From contig NZ_CAMLIG010000016.1 of assembly GCF_946480185.1 (NCBI RefSeq), forward strand, positions 1 through 64,000: a stretch of DNA of 64,000 bases, in the 5' to 3' direction. The notes beneath the pieces were generated by a model. The model did no database searches and was not told where the DNA came from. It saw only the letters and a list, made by a program, of their open reading frames with translations. Within the stretch, counting starts at the first letter, position 1. The number at the start of each line of letters is the position of its first letter. Below are positions 36,202 to 45,987 of the stretch, piece after piece. Source of the DNA: an uncultured Pedobacter sp. (lineage in GTDB: Bacteria; Bacteroidota; Bacteroidia; Sphingobacteriales; Sphingobacteriaceae). A program made the position numbers and the translations under genes.

Positions 36202-39200
36202 ATGAGAATAATAAGATATATTTTTATAAGCCTTTGTTGCTTAACCTTTACACTTTCTGCCGAAGCTGGAAATATGGTAGGGGGAACAGTAAATGATGGC
36301 GCTGGTAATCCCTTATCAGGTGTAATCGTAACAAAGCAGGGAAATGTTAGTGGTGTAATAACCGGCAAGGACGGCAAATTTACAATCCAGACAGAAACTT
36401 TGCCAGCAATCTTGACTTTTAAGGCGGTGGGCTTCAAAAGCATAACAGATACAGTTACAAATGCTGATGAGGTTATCAATATGGATTATGATGATAACCT
36501 TCAGAATGTAGCCTACGGAACGCAAAGTAAAGAAAGTGTTACTTCTTCTGTATTTTCTATCAGCGGAGACGAGCTTTTATCTAACCGGTCGTCTAATTTA
36601 TTGATAGCATTACAAGGTAGATTGCCGGGGTTAAGCATACTTCAAATCGATGGAGAACCTGGCAGAGAGTCTTTCAGTGCCCAAATCAGAGGATATAATT
36701 CTCCAAACTCCAACACAATCATGTATATGGTGGATGGTGTAGAAAGAGACCCTTCTGAAATTAGTCCATACGATGTGGAAAGTGTTACTGTTTTGAGGGA
36801 CGCAGCCGCAACATCCATGTACGGGATGCGTGGTTCGGGCGGAGTGCTGTTAATTAACACTAAAAGAGGTTTTAACGGTAAATCAAAGATCAATATTTCT
36901 TTTGATCAGTCTGTACAGTCGCCAACAACTACCCCGGAATTTGTATCTGCAGCTGATTATCCGCTACTATATAATCAACGCGTGGCTAATGATACCACCT
37001 ACGCCGATGCACAAGATATTGCAAAAGGTGGTAATGGTTTAAACCAAAGCGCTACTGTTTTTTATACCCCTTATGAGATTGACCGTTACCAAAAAGCCGA
37101 CTATACAGAATTTTACCCGGTTAGAAATGTGGTGAAAGATTTTATGAAAGATTACTCACAATTGAGCCGTTTAAATTTAGATTTTAGAGGTGGCAACGAT
37201 TTAATGAAATACTTTACTTCCGTGGGTTATTTGTCTCAGGGCGGGTTATTTAAGAACGAGCCTTTTGACAAATACAGTTACGATGCGGAATCAAAAACCA
37301 GTAGGTTTAATTTCCGTACAAATATCGATGTAAAGCTTAATAAAAATTTAAATGTTTGGGCAAACATAGCAGGCTCTTTAGGTAAAATAAATGGCCCATA
37401 TGTAGGCAGTGGTCAGGGATGGGATTATGTATTAGCAAAACTGTACGAAACTCCAAACAATGCTTTTAATGACCTTACTCCAGACGGAGAAGTGCTTATC
37501 AAACGTGATAAGCTAAATTTCAGGAATACAAACTCTGTTTATGGGTATTTAAATCGCTCGGGATCATCCTCAGAAACTGCCAATAGATTATACAATACTT
37601 TTGGCGGACGTCAAAAGTTAGATAAGGTTTTAGAAGGTTTATCTACTTCTGCGCAGTTTGCTTTTGATGTTTATTCCAGAAGCACCCAGCTGAGAAGTCG
37701 TACCTACGAAACTTGGGAGGTTGCAACCTTACAGGATAGCCAAGGTGCAGATTCATTGGGCTATGTAAAAGTAGGCAACGCTAGCAACTCTACCTTGTCT
37801 GATGGACAAAATAAATACTTTAATTATATGTATAATATAAGGGCATCTGTGGATTACGACCATACCTTTGCAGGTAAACATACCCTTAGAGGAATGTTTA
37901 TGGGAGAAACCTACACCCAGCAAAGGCAAGATTTATTGTCTAACAATTACATAGGATTTGCAGGTCGTTTGGCCTACGGTTATTCCAACAGGTATTTTGC
38001 AGAGGCTAACTTTGCTTATCAAGGGTCAGAGCAATTTGCTAAAGGCAAAAGGTTCGGTTTCTTCCCTTCCGTTTCTGCAGCATGGGTGGTATCTAATGAA
38101 AATTTCTTGAAAAATAAAACAAAGTTGAATTTTCTAAAACTTAGAGTTTCAGCGGGTCAAACCGGAAATGATGCTTTTGCGTATGGCAGTTCCAACCAAT
38201 ACCTTTTCCTTACAACATGGAATACAAATGCTACTGAAGATCAGTTAGGTAACCCAAATATAAGATGGGAAACATCAACCAAATATAACTTGGGTTTAGA
38301 TGCGAAATTTTTCAATGCCCTGTATTTCAATGCCGATATTTTTTACAATAAAAACACAGACATAATTGTAAGAGATGTCTCTATCATTCCAACCGGTTTG
38401 TTAGGTATCGGCGGAAGCGCAACTTTACCACCGGCAAATGTGGGCGAAACGCAAAATAAAGGATTTGAATTGGTAGCTGGATACAATACTAAAATCAACA
38501 AAGATTTAACGTTTGATATTAGCGGAAATGTATCCTTTGCTAAAAACAAGTACAACTATATGGCAGAGTTGCCATATACCGAGGCTGATAACTATGCTTT
38601 TGCTTACCGTAAACAGGGTTATTCACTCCAACAATTTTGGGGATACCAGTCTGCAGGATTATTTAATACTCAGGCCGAAATTGACGCCTGGCCAAACCAG
38701 TCTGCTTTGGGCGGTGTACCAATCCCTGGCGATATTAAATACATAGATGCCAATGGAGATAAGGTAATCGACCAAAAAGACATCTCTCCTTTGCAAATTC
38801 TTAACACTCCTGATATGACCTTCGGCTTTCGCTTGCAGTCAACTTACAAGTGGTTTGATGTAAATATCTTCTTTAACGGAGCAACCGGGCGTAATGTTAA
38901 TCTTACAGGTTTTGGCAGATGGTCTAACAGAGATAATTTCACAGAATACATGAAAGGTGCATGGACTGCAGAAAAGTTTGCTAACGGGGAAGAAATTACT
39001 TCTCCAAGATTGGGTAACAATACAACCAATTACGTAGCTAGTGATTATTGGATTGTGGATGGAAGTTACCTCCGTTTAAGGAATGTGGAACTTGGATATA
39101 CACTGCCTTCAAAAATTTCCAGTCGTATTGGAGCTAGCTCTGTACGTATATATGCTAATGGGTTAAATCTACTGGTTTGGGACAAGTTGCCTAATAGCGA

Positions 39201-39285
39201 TTTTGACGTAGAACCTTCAAACGGTGGAAACATTGACTATCCTATAATTAAAGCATATAATTTTGGTTTAAGTGTTAAATTTTAA
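36202..39285 (+). CDS. susC: Second SusC-like TonB-dependent transporter (no STN domain)
   Basis: 1027 residues from ATG 36202; an in-frame TTG lies 9 nt upstream. Signal peptide (MRIIRYIFISLCCLTFTLSA), then a carboxypeptidase-D-like domain (GGTVNDGAGNPLSGVIVTK), plug (YMVDGVERDPSEISPYDVES, LRDAAATSMYGMRGSGG) and barrel ending FGLSVKF. The usual DEVVVVGYGTQ block is worn to NLQNVAYGTQSKES, and there is no STN domain. It would transport but not signal, and probably relies on the first SusC for induction. It pairs with the following SusD gene, giving a tandem C-D-C-D layout. Confidence 0.95.
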   Translation: MRIIRYIFISLCCLTFTLSAEAGNMVGGTVNDGAGNPLSGVIVTKQGNVSGVITGKDGKFTIQTETLPAILTFKAVGFKSITDTVTNADEVINMDYDDNLQNVAYGTQSKESVTSSVFSISGDELLSNRSSNLLIALQGRLPGLSILQIDGEPGRESFSAQIRGYNSPNSNTIMYMVDGVERDPSEISPYDVESVTVLRDAAATSMYGMRGSGGVLLINTKRGFNGKSKINISFDQSVQSPTTTPEFVSAADYPLLYNQRVANDTTYADAQDIAKGGNGLNQSATVFYTPYEIDRYQKADYTEFYPVRNVVKDFMKDYSQLSRLNLDFRGGNDLMKYFTSVGYLSQGGLFKNEPFDKYSYDAESKTSRFNFRTNIDVKLNKNLNVWANIAGSLGKINGPYVGSGQGWDYVLAKLYETPNNAFNDLTPDGEVLIKRDKLNFRNTNSVYGYLNRSGSSSETANRLYNTFGGRQKLDKVLEGLSTSAQFAFDVYSRSTQLRSRTYETWEVATLQDSQGADSLGYVKVGNASNSTLSDGQNKYFNYMYNIRASVDYDHTFAGKHTLRGMFMGETYTQQRQDLLSNNYIGFAGRLAYGYSNRYFAEANFAYQGSEQFAKGKRFGFFPSVSAAWVVSNENFLKNKTKLNFLKLRVSAGQTGNDAFAYGSSNQYLFLTTWNTNATEDQLGNPNIRWETSTKYNLGLDAKFFNALYFNADIFYNKNTDIIVRDVSIIPTGLLGIGGSATLPPANVGETQNKGFELVAGYNTKINKDLTFDISGNVSFAKNKYNYMAELPYTEADNYAFAYRKQGYSLQQFWGYQSAGLFNTQAEIDAWPNQSALGGVPIPGDIKYIDANGDKVIDQKDISPLQILNTPDMTFGFRLQSTYKWFDVNIFFNGATGRNVNLTGFGRWSNRDNFTEYMKGAWTAEKFANGEEITSPRLGNNTTNYVASDYWIVDGSYLRLRNVELGYTLPSKISSRIGASSVRIYANGLNLLVWDKLPNSDFDVEPSNGGNIDYPIIKAYNFGLSVKF

Positions 39286-39337
39286 TCATCTAAACAATAT
39301 GGCTTTTAGCAATAAATTGAATTCAAAAAAGGAAAAG

Positions 39338-41134
39338 ATGAATAAGAAAAATAAAATATATAGCATGGTAAGTTTATCCCTTGCATTATGTTGCCTCATT
39401 GCCTGTGTGGATAAACTTGATGTGGTCCCATCTGATAAAATTGGTATCGGTAGGATCCTGAACAAGAATACCATTCAGGGTTTTAGAAATAACAGCTATA
39501 GCAACCTGGACGACGATTTCACAGGCAACTATAGTGGTGAGCTTTTAGAAACCTACACCAATGATGCTTTTAGAGCAGGTACAGGAGTTACATTTGATTG
39601 GCATAGCGGTTTGCTTTCGCTCTCGCAAAATGCGTTTGCTGGCACTTTATGGAGTCAGTATTGGATGGGCATCAGGAAGACCAATTTGGCTTTGGAATAC
39701 CTGCCGCAGTCAACAGCGCCTAAAGAGTTGATCAGTGATGAAAATCTAGCAATTTGGATGGATGAGGCAAAGGTGCTTAGGGCATGGTACCATTTCATGC
39801 TGATTAAAAATTTTGGTCCCTTACCTTTCGTTGACAAAGCTTTCCAACCTGATTTTACAGGTTGGGGAGGCTTAACACGTCCTTCTTATGATGAAATAAG
39901 TACACGTTTGGTGGCTGAATTAGATGAGGTGATAGCAAATGGCAAATTGAAGTTGCGTAACCAAACCAACACAGACTATGGCCGAATCAATTTAGGCGTA
40001 GCTTATGCTTTAAAATCAAGAATTCTACTTTACAACGCAAGCCTTCTAAACAATCCAAATGCAGACCAAGCTAAATGGAAAAAAGCGGCAGACGCTGCCC
40101 AAGCATGTTTAACTGCTTTAATGCCAGAATATCAGCTATTGCCGATCGGTAATTATGATAAGCTTTTTAATGAATCTGTAGATGTTTTAAATAAAGAAGT
40201 TATTTATAGAGCATCAGCGAATGGAGCGGCTGTAATGAACGCCGATAACGGTGTGGACTTAAAAGGTGTTGGTTCGGCAACGCAAAGCACAAATGCTGGC
40301 GCAGTGCCCACTCAGGAACTGGTTGACTGTTTCGAGTTAAAAACCGGAGTGCTCCCGGTTGCAAGTTATAACAATGCTGATCATACTGATGTGACTTTTA
40401 ATACCGGATACTCCGAATCTGCGGGTTCTAATCCGTACGCAAACCGTGATGCTCGTTTAGCTTATGCTGTTGTTTTCAACGGCAGTAAATATGGCAAGTT
40501 TAAAGGAATGTCTGATGCAAGCCCCGAACTTACAATATTTACGTACAGTGGTAAAAGTTTTACTGGTTTTAATAATAGCCCAACTTCGCAGGACGATGCT
40601 GATAGACGCAGAACTACTACTGGTTATTACAGTAGAAAATATCGCTCAGCTTCGTATTGGGGGCCTACCGCAGGCGGAACAAATTCAAATAAAATTTACT
40701 TCCGTCTGGCAGAAATCTACCTTAACCTTGCGGAAGCGGATTGTGAGTTAAGTAATTTTGATGGCGCAATTACTGCACTGGATGCCATCCGTTTAAGAGC
40801 CGGGCAGCCTGCGATTTCTACAGTTCCCGGATTTGCTAAAACTTATGATTTTTTAATGAAAAGAATTCGTAACGAACGACGGGTGGAACTATGTTTTGAG
40901 GGACAACACTTTTATGACCAACGCCGTTGGAAGACTATTGACCAGACCAATAAGGCGGTTACAGGGATGAAAATTACCAGCAGCACTGGAAATGATAATG
41001 GGGTTTTTACTTACCAAAGAGTAAGTATTGATGTGCCAAGAAATGCAACAACAGATAAGTATCTTGTTTTGCCAGTGCCAATTGAGGAAGCAAGAAGATT
41101 ACCTGGATTAGGACAGCCTACAGCATGGAAATAA
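39338..41134 (+). CDS. susD: Second SusD-like outer-membrane lipoprotein
   Basis: 598 residues from ATG 39338, preceded by a purine-rich ggaaaag. A longer frame reaches back to 39272, overlapping the susC stop, but the lipoprotein signal (YSMVSLSLALCCLIAC) is in the right place only from 39338. SusD landmarks are QYWMGIRKTNLALEYLPQ, AKVLRAWYHFMLIKNFGPLP and RIRNERRVELCFEGQHFYDQ. It forms the binding lid for the second SusC. It resembles the first SusD in layout but is clearly divergent in sequence, so it may bind a different part of the same polysaccharide. Confidence 0.93.
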   Translation: MNKKNKIYSMVSLSLALCCLIACVDKLDVVPSDKIGIGRILNKNTIQGFRNNSYSNLDDDFTGNYSGELLETYTNDAFRAGTGVTFDWHSGLLSLSQNAFAGTLWSQYWMGIRKTNLALEYLPQSTAPKELISDENLAIWMDEAKVLRAWYHFMLIKNFGPLPFVDKAFQPDFTGWGGLTRPSYDEISTRLVAELDEVIANGKLKLRNQTNTDYGRINLGVAYALKSRILLYNASLLNNPNADQAKWKKAADAAQACLTALMPEYQLLPIGNYDKLFNESVDVLNKEVIYRASANGAAVMNADNGVDLKGVGSATQSTNAGAVPTQELVDCFELKTGVLPVASYNNADHTDVTFNTGYSESAGSNPYANRDARLAYAVVFNGSKYGKFKGMSDASPELTIFTYSGKSFTGFNNSPTSQDDADRRRTTTGYYSRKYRSASYWGPTAGGTNSNKIYFRLAEIYLNLAEADCELSNFDGAITALDAIRLRAGQPAISTVPGFAKTYDFLMKRIRNERRVELCFEGQHFYDQRRWKTIDQTNKAVTGMKITSSTGNDNGVFTYQRVSIDVPRNATTDKYLVLPVPIEEARRLPGLGQPTAWK

Positions 41135-41296
41135 GTTAATAAATTGATTAATAATAAATTGAGTTCGTTTCTAATAAATATTTTAAATCAGATAGTAGTG
41201 TTAAGCTTTTTTAAATAGCATGCTTTAATACAAATAATTTACAAAAGGAACGGAACCAATAGTTTAACTAGTTTTAAAAACATAAAATTTTAGGTT

Positions 41297-43027
41297 ATGA
41301 AAATTAAATACAAATATTTCTCACTAGTAATGTTGCTTGCGGCATTACTATGGAGTTGTAAAAAGGAAGAAATAGAATCTGTGGATCCAATGATAAATGG
41401 AATCAACATTCAGGCTTTAAAAGCCGCTGAAGGTTTAAGTTCTGCTAGTTGGGGCAATGCACTTATTGGTTTGAAAGACCAACGAATAAAGTTGTTTGGC
41501 GTTAAAAAACTTATCGATAAAGGCGAGTACAACGGCGACAAGTATAGTTTAAAGGATCCAGCAACTGCTACAAAAAATGTTGACAACACTTTAAGTATCC
41601 TTGATCTCAAAATGGATTCTTTGTGGAAAGCCAATATTAAAGATGATTTTGATGCTTTGGACCCTAACAGTGCTGGGATTAAAAACTTTGGTCTAACAGC
41701 TTACAACTCGGCGAGCACCAAATTTACAGCCATATATGCTTGGTTAAAAGGCGAAGCTACTGATGCCGCACAAACAAATTATATTCCAAATGATTTTGTA
41801 GATTTTAAAAAAGAGATAGCTGTGTTGACCGGTTTAAATGCACTTAATGAGAATGAAGTTATCACTTATGTTTCTGATTTGAAGGCTCAATTTGCATTAA
41901 TGAAACAACAGTATGCAGATTTAGCGACACCCATATCAACTTCGCCCTACTTTACTAAAGCTCAAAAAGCTGTGTATGCGAGTTTAGAGCAACAGCTGAT
42001 TGACATGGAAACCACCATTCAAACTAAATTGGAACTGTCTACAAAAGATAAGCTGGACGCAATTGATCGTGACCTTTCAGCATTGGTTTATTTTGTGGCT
42101 AACAATTACACCTCCCCTGCTCAGAAACCACTTGTATTTGGTAAAATTTCTAGTATTACCGAGCTACGTTGGTTAAGTGAGGTTGCAACTAACGAAGAAA
42201 AGACCGGTGATTGGACACTTACTGTGGATATAGATGCGGCGGAGACCAAAAGATGGAATCCAACTGCAAAGGGTCCTGGTTTTCAGCAAATTGATAAGTT
42301 CAAAGGAACTTTTGATGGACAAAATCACCTGATAAATGGACTGTTTATAACCAATTATACCAACTCAAAAAATATTGGTTTTTTTGCAAATATATCTGGA
42401 ACTATAAAAAATTTGGGAATCACGAATATTTATATAAAGAGTATTGCCGGCGCAGGTGGACAAGGAGGTTCTTTGTTTGGCTGGATGACTGACGGAAGCG
42501 TAAGCAACTGTTTCACAACTGGAACCATGGAAAGAAACAATCAGTCTGGTGGCTTCTTTGGACGTACCGCAGGTGTGGTAAGTGTACAGAATTGCTTCTC
42601 TACAGTGAACACTCCAGCTGGAGTAGGAGATATTAGTAACTCTGCTAGCTTCATGGGTTTACCAACAGGATCAATGTCTGTGAAAAACTGTTACACTACC
42701 GGAGCGAATCCGACAAGGGTAGTGTTTGGATTTGGTTCAGGACTATCATTAACTGCAGCTTCTGGTATTTTTTACGATCCTGCTAAAGTTGGAGCAACAG
42801 CACTAGACAATGGAAACGGTGGATATTCAGGAACTACTCCAGTAAAAATGAGTGATGCAGGGGTAGTTAAAGCATTACCTACTGCTCAATGGAATGACTT
42901 AGCTAATTTCCCTGGTTTTAGTTCAACCACATGGGAGATTAAAACTGTACCCGAAATTGATGTTAATCCGAGACCTTATCTCAAGAGCTTCAATTATGAT
43001 GTATTAAAGGATTTTCTTAAACCATAG
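41297..43027 (+). CDS. Surface lipoprotein with GLUG-type repeats, SusE-position glycan-binding candidate
   Basis: 576 residues. Lipoprotein signal with Cys in AALLWSCKKEEIESVD. Residues ~20-270 are a helical, charged region; residues ~275-400 contain a beta-repeat segment with TFDGQNHLINGLFI, NIGFFANISGTIKNLGI and GGSLFGWMTDGSVSNCF, typical of GLUG motifs found in surface proteins. The C-terminus (FSSTTWEIKTVPEIDVNPRP) is an Ig-like tail. It sits directly after the second SusD, where surface glycan-binding proteins are usually encoded. Function is by position. An 82-bp piece of its 3' end is duplicated beyond the next gene. Confidence 0.75.
   Translation: MKIKYKYFSLVMLLAALLWSCKKEEIESVDPMINGINIQALKAAEGLSSASWGNALIGLKDQRIKLFGVKKLIDKGEYNGDKYSLKDPATATKNVDNTLSILDLKMDSLWKANIKDDFDALDPNSAGIKNFGLTAYNSASTKFTAIYAWLKGEATDAAQTNYIPNDFVDFKKEIAVLTGLNALNENEVITYVSDLKAQFALMKQQYADLATPISTSPYFTKAQKAVYASLEQQLIDMETTIQTKLELSTKDKLDAIDRDLSALVYFVANNYTSPAQKPLVFGKISSITELRWLSEVATNEEKTGDWTLTVDIDAAETKRWNPTAKGPGFQQIDKFKGTFDGQNHLINGLFITNYTNSKNIGFFANISGTIKNLGITNIYIKSIAGAGGQGGSLFGWMTDGSVSNCFTTGTMERNNQSGGFFGRTAGVVSVQNCFSTVNTPAGVGDISNSASFMGLPTGSMSVKNCYTTGANPTRVVFGFGSGLSLTAASGIFYDPAKVGATALDNGNGGYSGTTPVKMSDAGVVKALPTAQWNDLANFPGFSSTTWEIKTVPEIDVNPRPYLKSFNYDVLKDFLKP
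42920..43001. repeat. 82-bp direct repeat, copy 1 (inside the 3' end of the GLUG lipoprotein gene)
   Basis: Matches 44580-44661 in 81 of 82 positions (T at 42976, C at 44636), exactly 1660 bp apart. Weaker similarity extends upstream by another ~50 bp. The copy lies within coding sequence for the C-terminal Ig-like tail. Confidence 0.9.
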
Positions 43028-43103
43028 TTACTGGTAGTTTCAATGACCTAAAAGGAGGCAGGGTAGGTTATGAATTATTTATACCAATATTAAAAACTAA
43101 ATC

Positions 43104-44507
43104 ATGTTAAAATTAAGATTATTGTCTATTTGCGTTGGGATTGTTCTAGTTTCAAGTTGCGCCAAGGAAACGCTCTTAAAGGAAGAGGTGAAATCTCCAA
43201 AAATTAAGACTAATGCTTTGAGTCTTTCTACAACCACGTCTTTGCAGACCGAACTTAAACTTCAGTGGAACGTACTTGTGGGTAGTAGTGATTATATGAC
43301 AACCATTTATACAACTGAAGCGAACAACTTTCCTGTAAAAGGGCAATCTTATTATTTGCCAAGTTTCTCATCATCAAGCACCAGCCCATTGTATCGAGCT
43401 TATAATGGCTCAAAACACATGGTTACAACATCTTCTACTGGCGAAGGAAACTACACAGTGGAAGGTAATCTTGGGTATGGATACAATTCCAGTTCGACAG
43501 CAAGAGGTACAGTAAATATGTTTCGTTCTTACAGCTCGGCGCAAGGGGATTACACTCTGTCGAGTCCCAATTATAGCATAGCGTCCTATACCACGCCTCA
43601 ATATTTTTCTAAATATGGCTACCCCCGATATAATTCAAACACTTCGCTTTTAACCTTAAATGGAAGTCAAATTAGTATTAAATCAAATCGTGTGGCAGGT
43701 GGTGCTTTATGGGAATTGTCATGGAACGGAAAACAGTTTGTTAATACTACTGATTACGGACGCTTAATTCAAGCATCAATGAACCTTGGCAACGGTGCAT
43801 TACCTACAGAAGGAGGAGACGTACAGGCAAACACCAATCCTAATTTTAGTCATGGTTCACCTCTGATTGAGGCATATAACTCGGGGAGTACTCAGGTTAC
43901 AACGGCAGTGCCTTTAGAATGGAATAATGTTGCGTTTAACTCAACAGGTAATATACATGATTTGGTTATTTATAAAAACTTTAAACTAGGGAAGAAGATT
44001 ACTTTGGATCCAAGTCTTAATCTAGGATCATCCAATTATTTACTCCCGCAAATCGTTAAATATGTAACCACTTTCTATACCCCTACTAGCCTATCGGGTG
44101 TGCATATTGAGATTCCAACAGGTTATTTAAATACTGAGTTTAGCCGTTTTTTTGAGATTGACGCAACCCAAGGCAATCTTAATGCAGGTCTCACTGAGAT
44201 TTATCTAAACGTAAATGAGTCAAAACAAAGCCCTCATTACAATGCTGGGGGTTTGGTGCTCGCAACACAAAATCTAAATTATGCAATGGGAATTTATATA
44301 AATATACCAGTCGCAAAGTCTGTTGATAATGACCCAAATTCAATATACTATTTAAGAAATTGGAGATTTGGAGATACAAATAAATGGTCACTAGGTAGAT
44401 TAGGCAATATTTCATCAGGTTCTCATCAATACACTTCCTATATAATTGTAGGAACTTTGGACGATGTTAGAGTTGCCATGCGTTCATTAAACGTTAACGG
44501 GTATTAA
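43104..44507 (+). CDS. Surface lipoprotein of unknown function with DUF5648-like N-terminal segment
   Basis: 467 residues. Lipoprotein signal with Cys in VLVSSCAKETLLKEE. Residues ~95-165 (PLYRAYNGSKHMVTTSSTGE, VNMFRSYSSAQGDYTL) resemble DUF5648-type repeats (L-Y-R-x-Y-N ... H-x-x-T-T ... Y-x-x-E-G). The remaining ~280 residues are beta-rich (GGALWELSWNGKQFVNTTDY, GRLIQASMNLGNG) and match nothing I recognise; a jelly-roll or supersandwich fold is possible. It is probably a glycan-binding or degrading surface protein of the PUL. The gene lies between two copies of the 3' end of the preceding gene, so it looks like an inserted cassette. Confidence 0.65.
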   Translation: MLKLRLLSICVGIVLVSSCAKETLLKEEVKSPKIKTNALSLSTTTSLQTELKLQWNVLVGSSDYMTTIYTTEANNFPVKGQSYYLPSFSSSSTSPLYRAYNGSKHMVTTSSTGEGNYTVEGNLGYGYNSSSTARGTVNMFRSYSSAQGDYTLSSPNYSIASYTTPQYFSKYGYPRYNSNTSLLTLNGSQISIKSNRVAGGALWELSWNGKQFVNTTDYGRLIQASMNLGNGALPTEGGDVQANTNPNFSHGSPLIEAYNSGSTQVTTAVPLEWNNVAFNSTGNIHDLVIYKNFKLGKKITLDPSLNLGSSNYLLPQIVKYVTTFYTPTSLSGVHIEIPTGYLNTEFSRFFEIDATQGNLNAGLTEIYLNVNESKQSPHYNAGGLVLATQNLNYAMGIYINIPVAKSVDNDPNSIYYLRNWRFGDTNKWSLGRLGNISSGSHQYTSYIIVGTLDDVRVAMRSLNVNGY

Positions 44508-44533
44508 GATCTCTCTAAAATGTTTAGTGAATC

Positions 44534-44665
44534 AAAGCCTACTGCACAATGTAACAATCTTAATAACTTTCCCAGTCTTAGTTCAACCACATGGGAGATT
44601 AAAACTGTACCCGAAATTGATGTTAATCCGAGACCCTATCTCAAGAGCTTCAATTATGATGGATG
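44534..44665 (+). pseudogene. Duplicated 3'-end fragment of the GLUG lipoprotein gene (contains repeat copy 2)
   Basis: Positions 44580-44661 repeat 42920-43001 with one mismatch, and the preceding ~45 bp match the same gene more loosely (aaagcctactgcacaat against the original cctactgctcaat). The last codons of the gene (ending with the FLKP tail) are lost: copy 2 runs into unrelated sequence after tatgatg. It has no start codon and no function of its own. It is a relic of a duplication or recombination that placed the 43104-44507 gene between the two copies. Confidence 0.8.
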
Positions 44666-44777
44666 AAAGTATATAAGTATCAATTAATAAGTTTCATTTA
44701 ACGCAGAATATAACGGAAACCTAAAATCAAAATTTTAAACAACAAGTTAAAGGTTTAAGAATTTAAAATTAATGATC

Positions 44778-45938
44778 ATGAAAAATATATTATTAGCCTG
44801 TACCATCTTATTGTTTTCGTTTTGCGGAAAAAAGGATACTACACAACCTGTAAAACCACCACCACCTCCGCCTAAGCCTACGCCAGTTGTAGATAGTGTA
44901 AGGTATGCGGCTTTATTCTACTTTGCTAATTTTGGCGACAGTATGTTTACTAATAGCAATACTTCGCCATCTGGAGATGTGTTCATTTACAACCTACAAA
45001 CTCCTGCTTACAGTCCATACACCTTGTTGAACTTTTGGGGAAAGCCTGCATGGGCTGCAAAGCATGGAGATGGAACGATAAAAAATAATTACAGGTTTTA
45101 TTTTAACAACGACCCTGCGCAACCTAATGACTCACTTTTATATTACCATGCAGATTTGATTTCAAAAGCAGGGGTAGATTTAATTGTACTCGATTTTACC
45201 AATGGCGCTCAGGACTTTAAAAGTGGACCCACTTACATATCTGCCACAACAGCCTTGCTTAACAGCTGGCAAAAAAGAATGAAGGCTGGTTTACTTACGC
45301 CGAAAGTTGCATTTTTTGTGAAGGATGAAAGTGCTTTAACGGTTGTCGAAGATAAGTTTTTCTCTAAATATAGTCCAGACTTATTCTTCAATTATCTTGG
45401 AAAAAAGTTGCTATTGGTAGGTCAGCCAGACCCAACTTTGGGTAATAGCGATAAAAAGCAACCTGCTGTGCCTATAAACGGAAAATTCGCAAACTATACC
45501 ACCAGACATTGTTGGGGTTTAGATAATTCAGGAACTTGCTGGCAGTTTAAAGTAAACTCTGATGTACCTGCAAAACCCTTTATGTACAATGGTAAACCAG
45601 AACAAATGTGCGCACCAGTAGCAACTCAAGCCTCATACATGACCCAAGATGGTATTAACCCGACAGCAGGTGCAAAGGGCAGAAAAAATGGCGACTATTT
45701 TAAAATACACATGGCAGGTGCCATACGTGTAAAACCTAAATTTGTATTTATCCATAGCTGGAATGAGTGGGCAGCTCAAAATTTGAACAAAGATGGGGCA
45801 AATCCCAGTACAACACCTTGGTTGGTAGATATTTGGGGTACCGAATATAGCGCTGATATAGAACCAATGGCTGGTGGTCATGGAGATCAGTACTACCAAT
45901 TGATGAAAGAAGAAATCGCGAAATTTAAGAAAAACTAG
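44778..45938 (+). CDS. GH99/GH71-like TIM-barrel lipoprotein
   Basis: 386 residues from ATG 44778; an in-frame ATG two codons earlier is equally possible. Lipoprotein-type signal (MKNILLACTILLFSFCGKK), then a Pro-rich tether (PVKPPPPPPKPTP). The barrel shows YAALFYFANFGDSMF, AGVDLIVLDFTNGAQDF and KFVFIHSWNEWAAQ, then YSADIEPMAGGHGDQYY. The N-E-W plus E-P pattern is that of GH99/WbsX-like and GH71-like proteins, which cut alpha-mannans or alpha-glucans. An insertion separates the NEW and IEP parts. Activity is a prediction. It opens the enzyme part of the PUL after the surface proteins. Confidence 0.65.
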   Translation: MKNILLACTILLFSFCGKKDTTQPVKPPPPPPKPTPVVDSVRYAALFYFANFGDSMFTNSNTSPSGDVFIYNLQTPAYSPYTLLNFWGKPAWAAKHGDGTIKNNYRFYFNNDPAQPNDSLLYYHADLISKAGVDLIVLDFTNGAQDFKSGPTYISATTALLNSWQKRMKAGLLTPKVAFFVKDESALTVVEDKFFSKYSPDLFFNYLGKKLLLVGQPDPTLGNSDKKQPAVPINGKFANYTTRHCWGLDNSGTCWQFKVNSDVPAKPFMYNGKPEQMCAPVATQASYMTQDGINPTAGAKGRKNGDYFKIHMAGAIRVKPKFVFIHSWNEWAAQNLNKDGANPSTTPWLVDIWGTEYSADIEPMAGGHGDQYYQLMKEEIAKFKKN

Positions 45939-45987
45939 CCCTTACCAGCTAATTAGTAACTGAAGCCGAGCAGTAATAAAAGGACTA

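Noticed and set aside
42920..44661. Direct repeats as a mobile-element target duplication
   Set aside because: 82 bp is far too long for a target duplication and the enclosed gene is a lipoprotein with no transposase; recombination or gene duplication explains it better.
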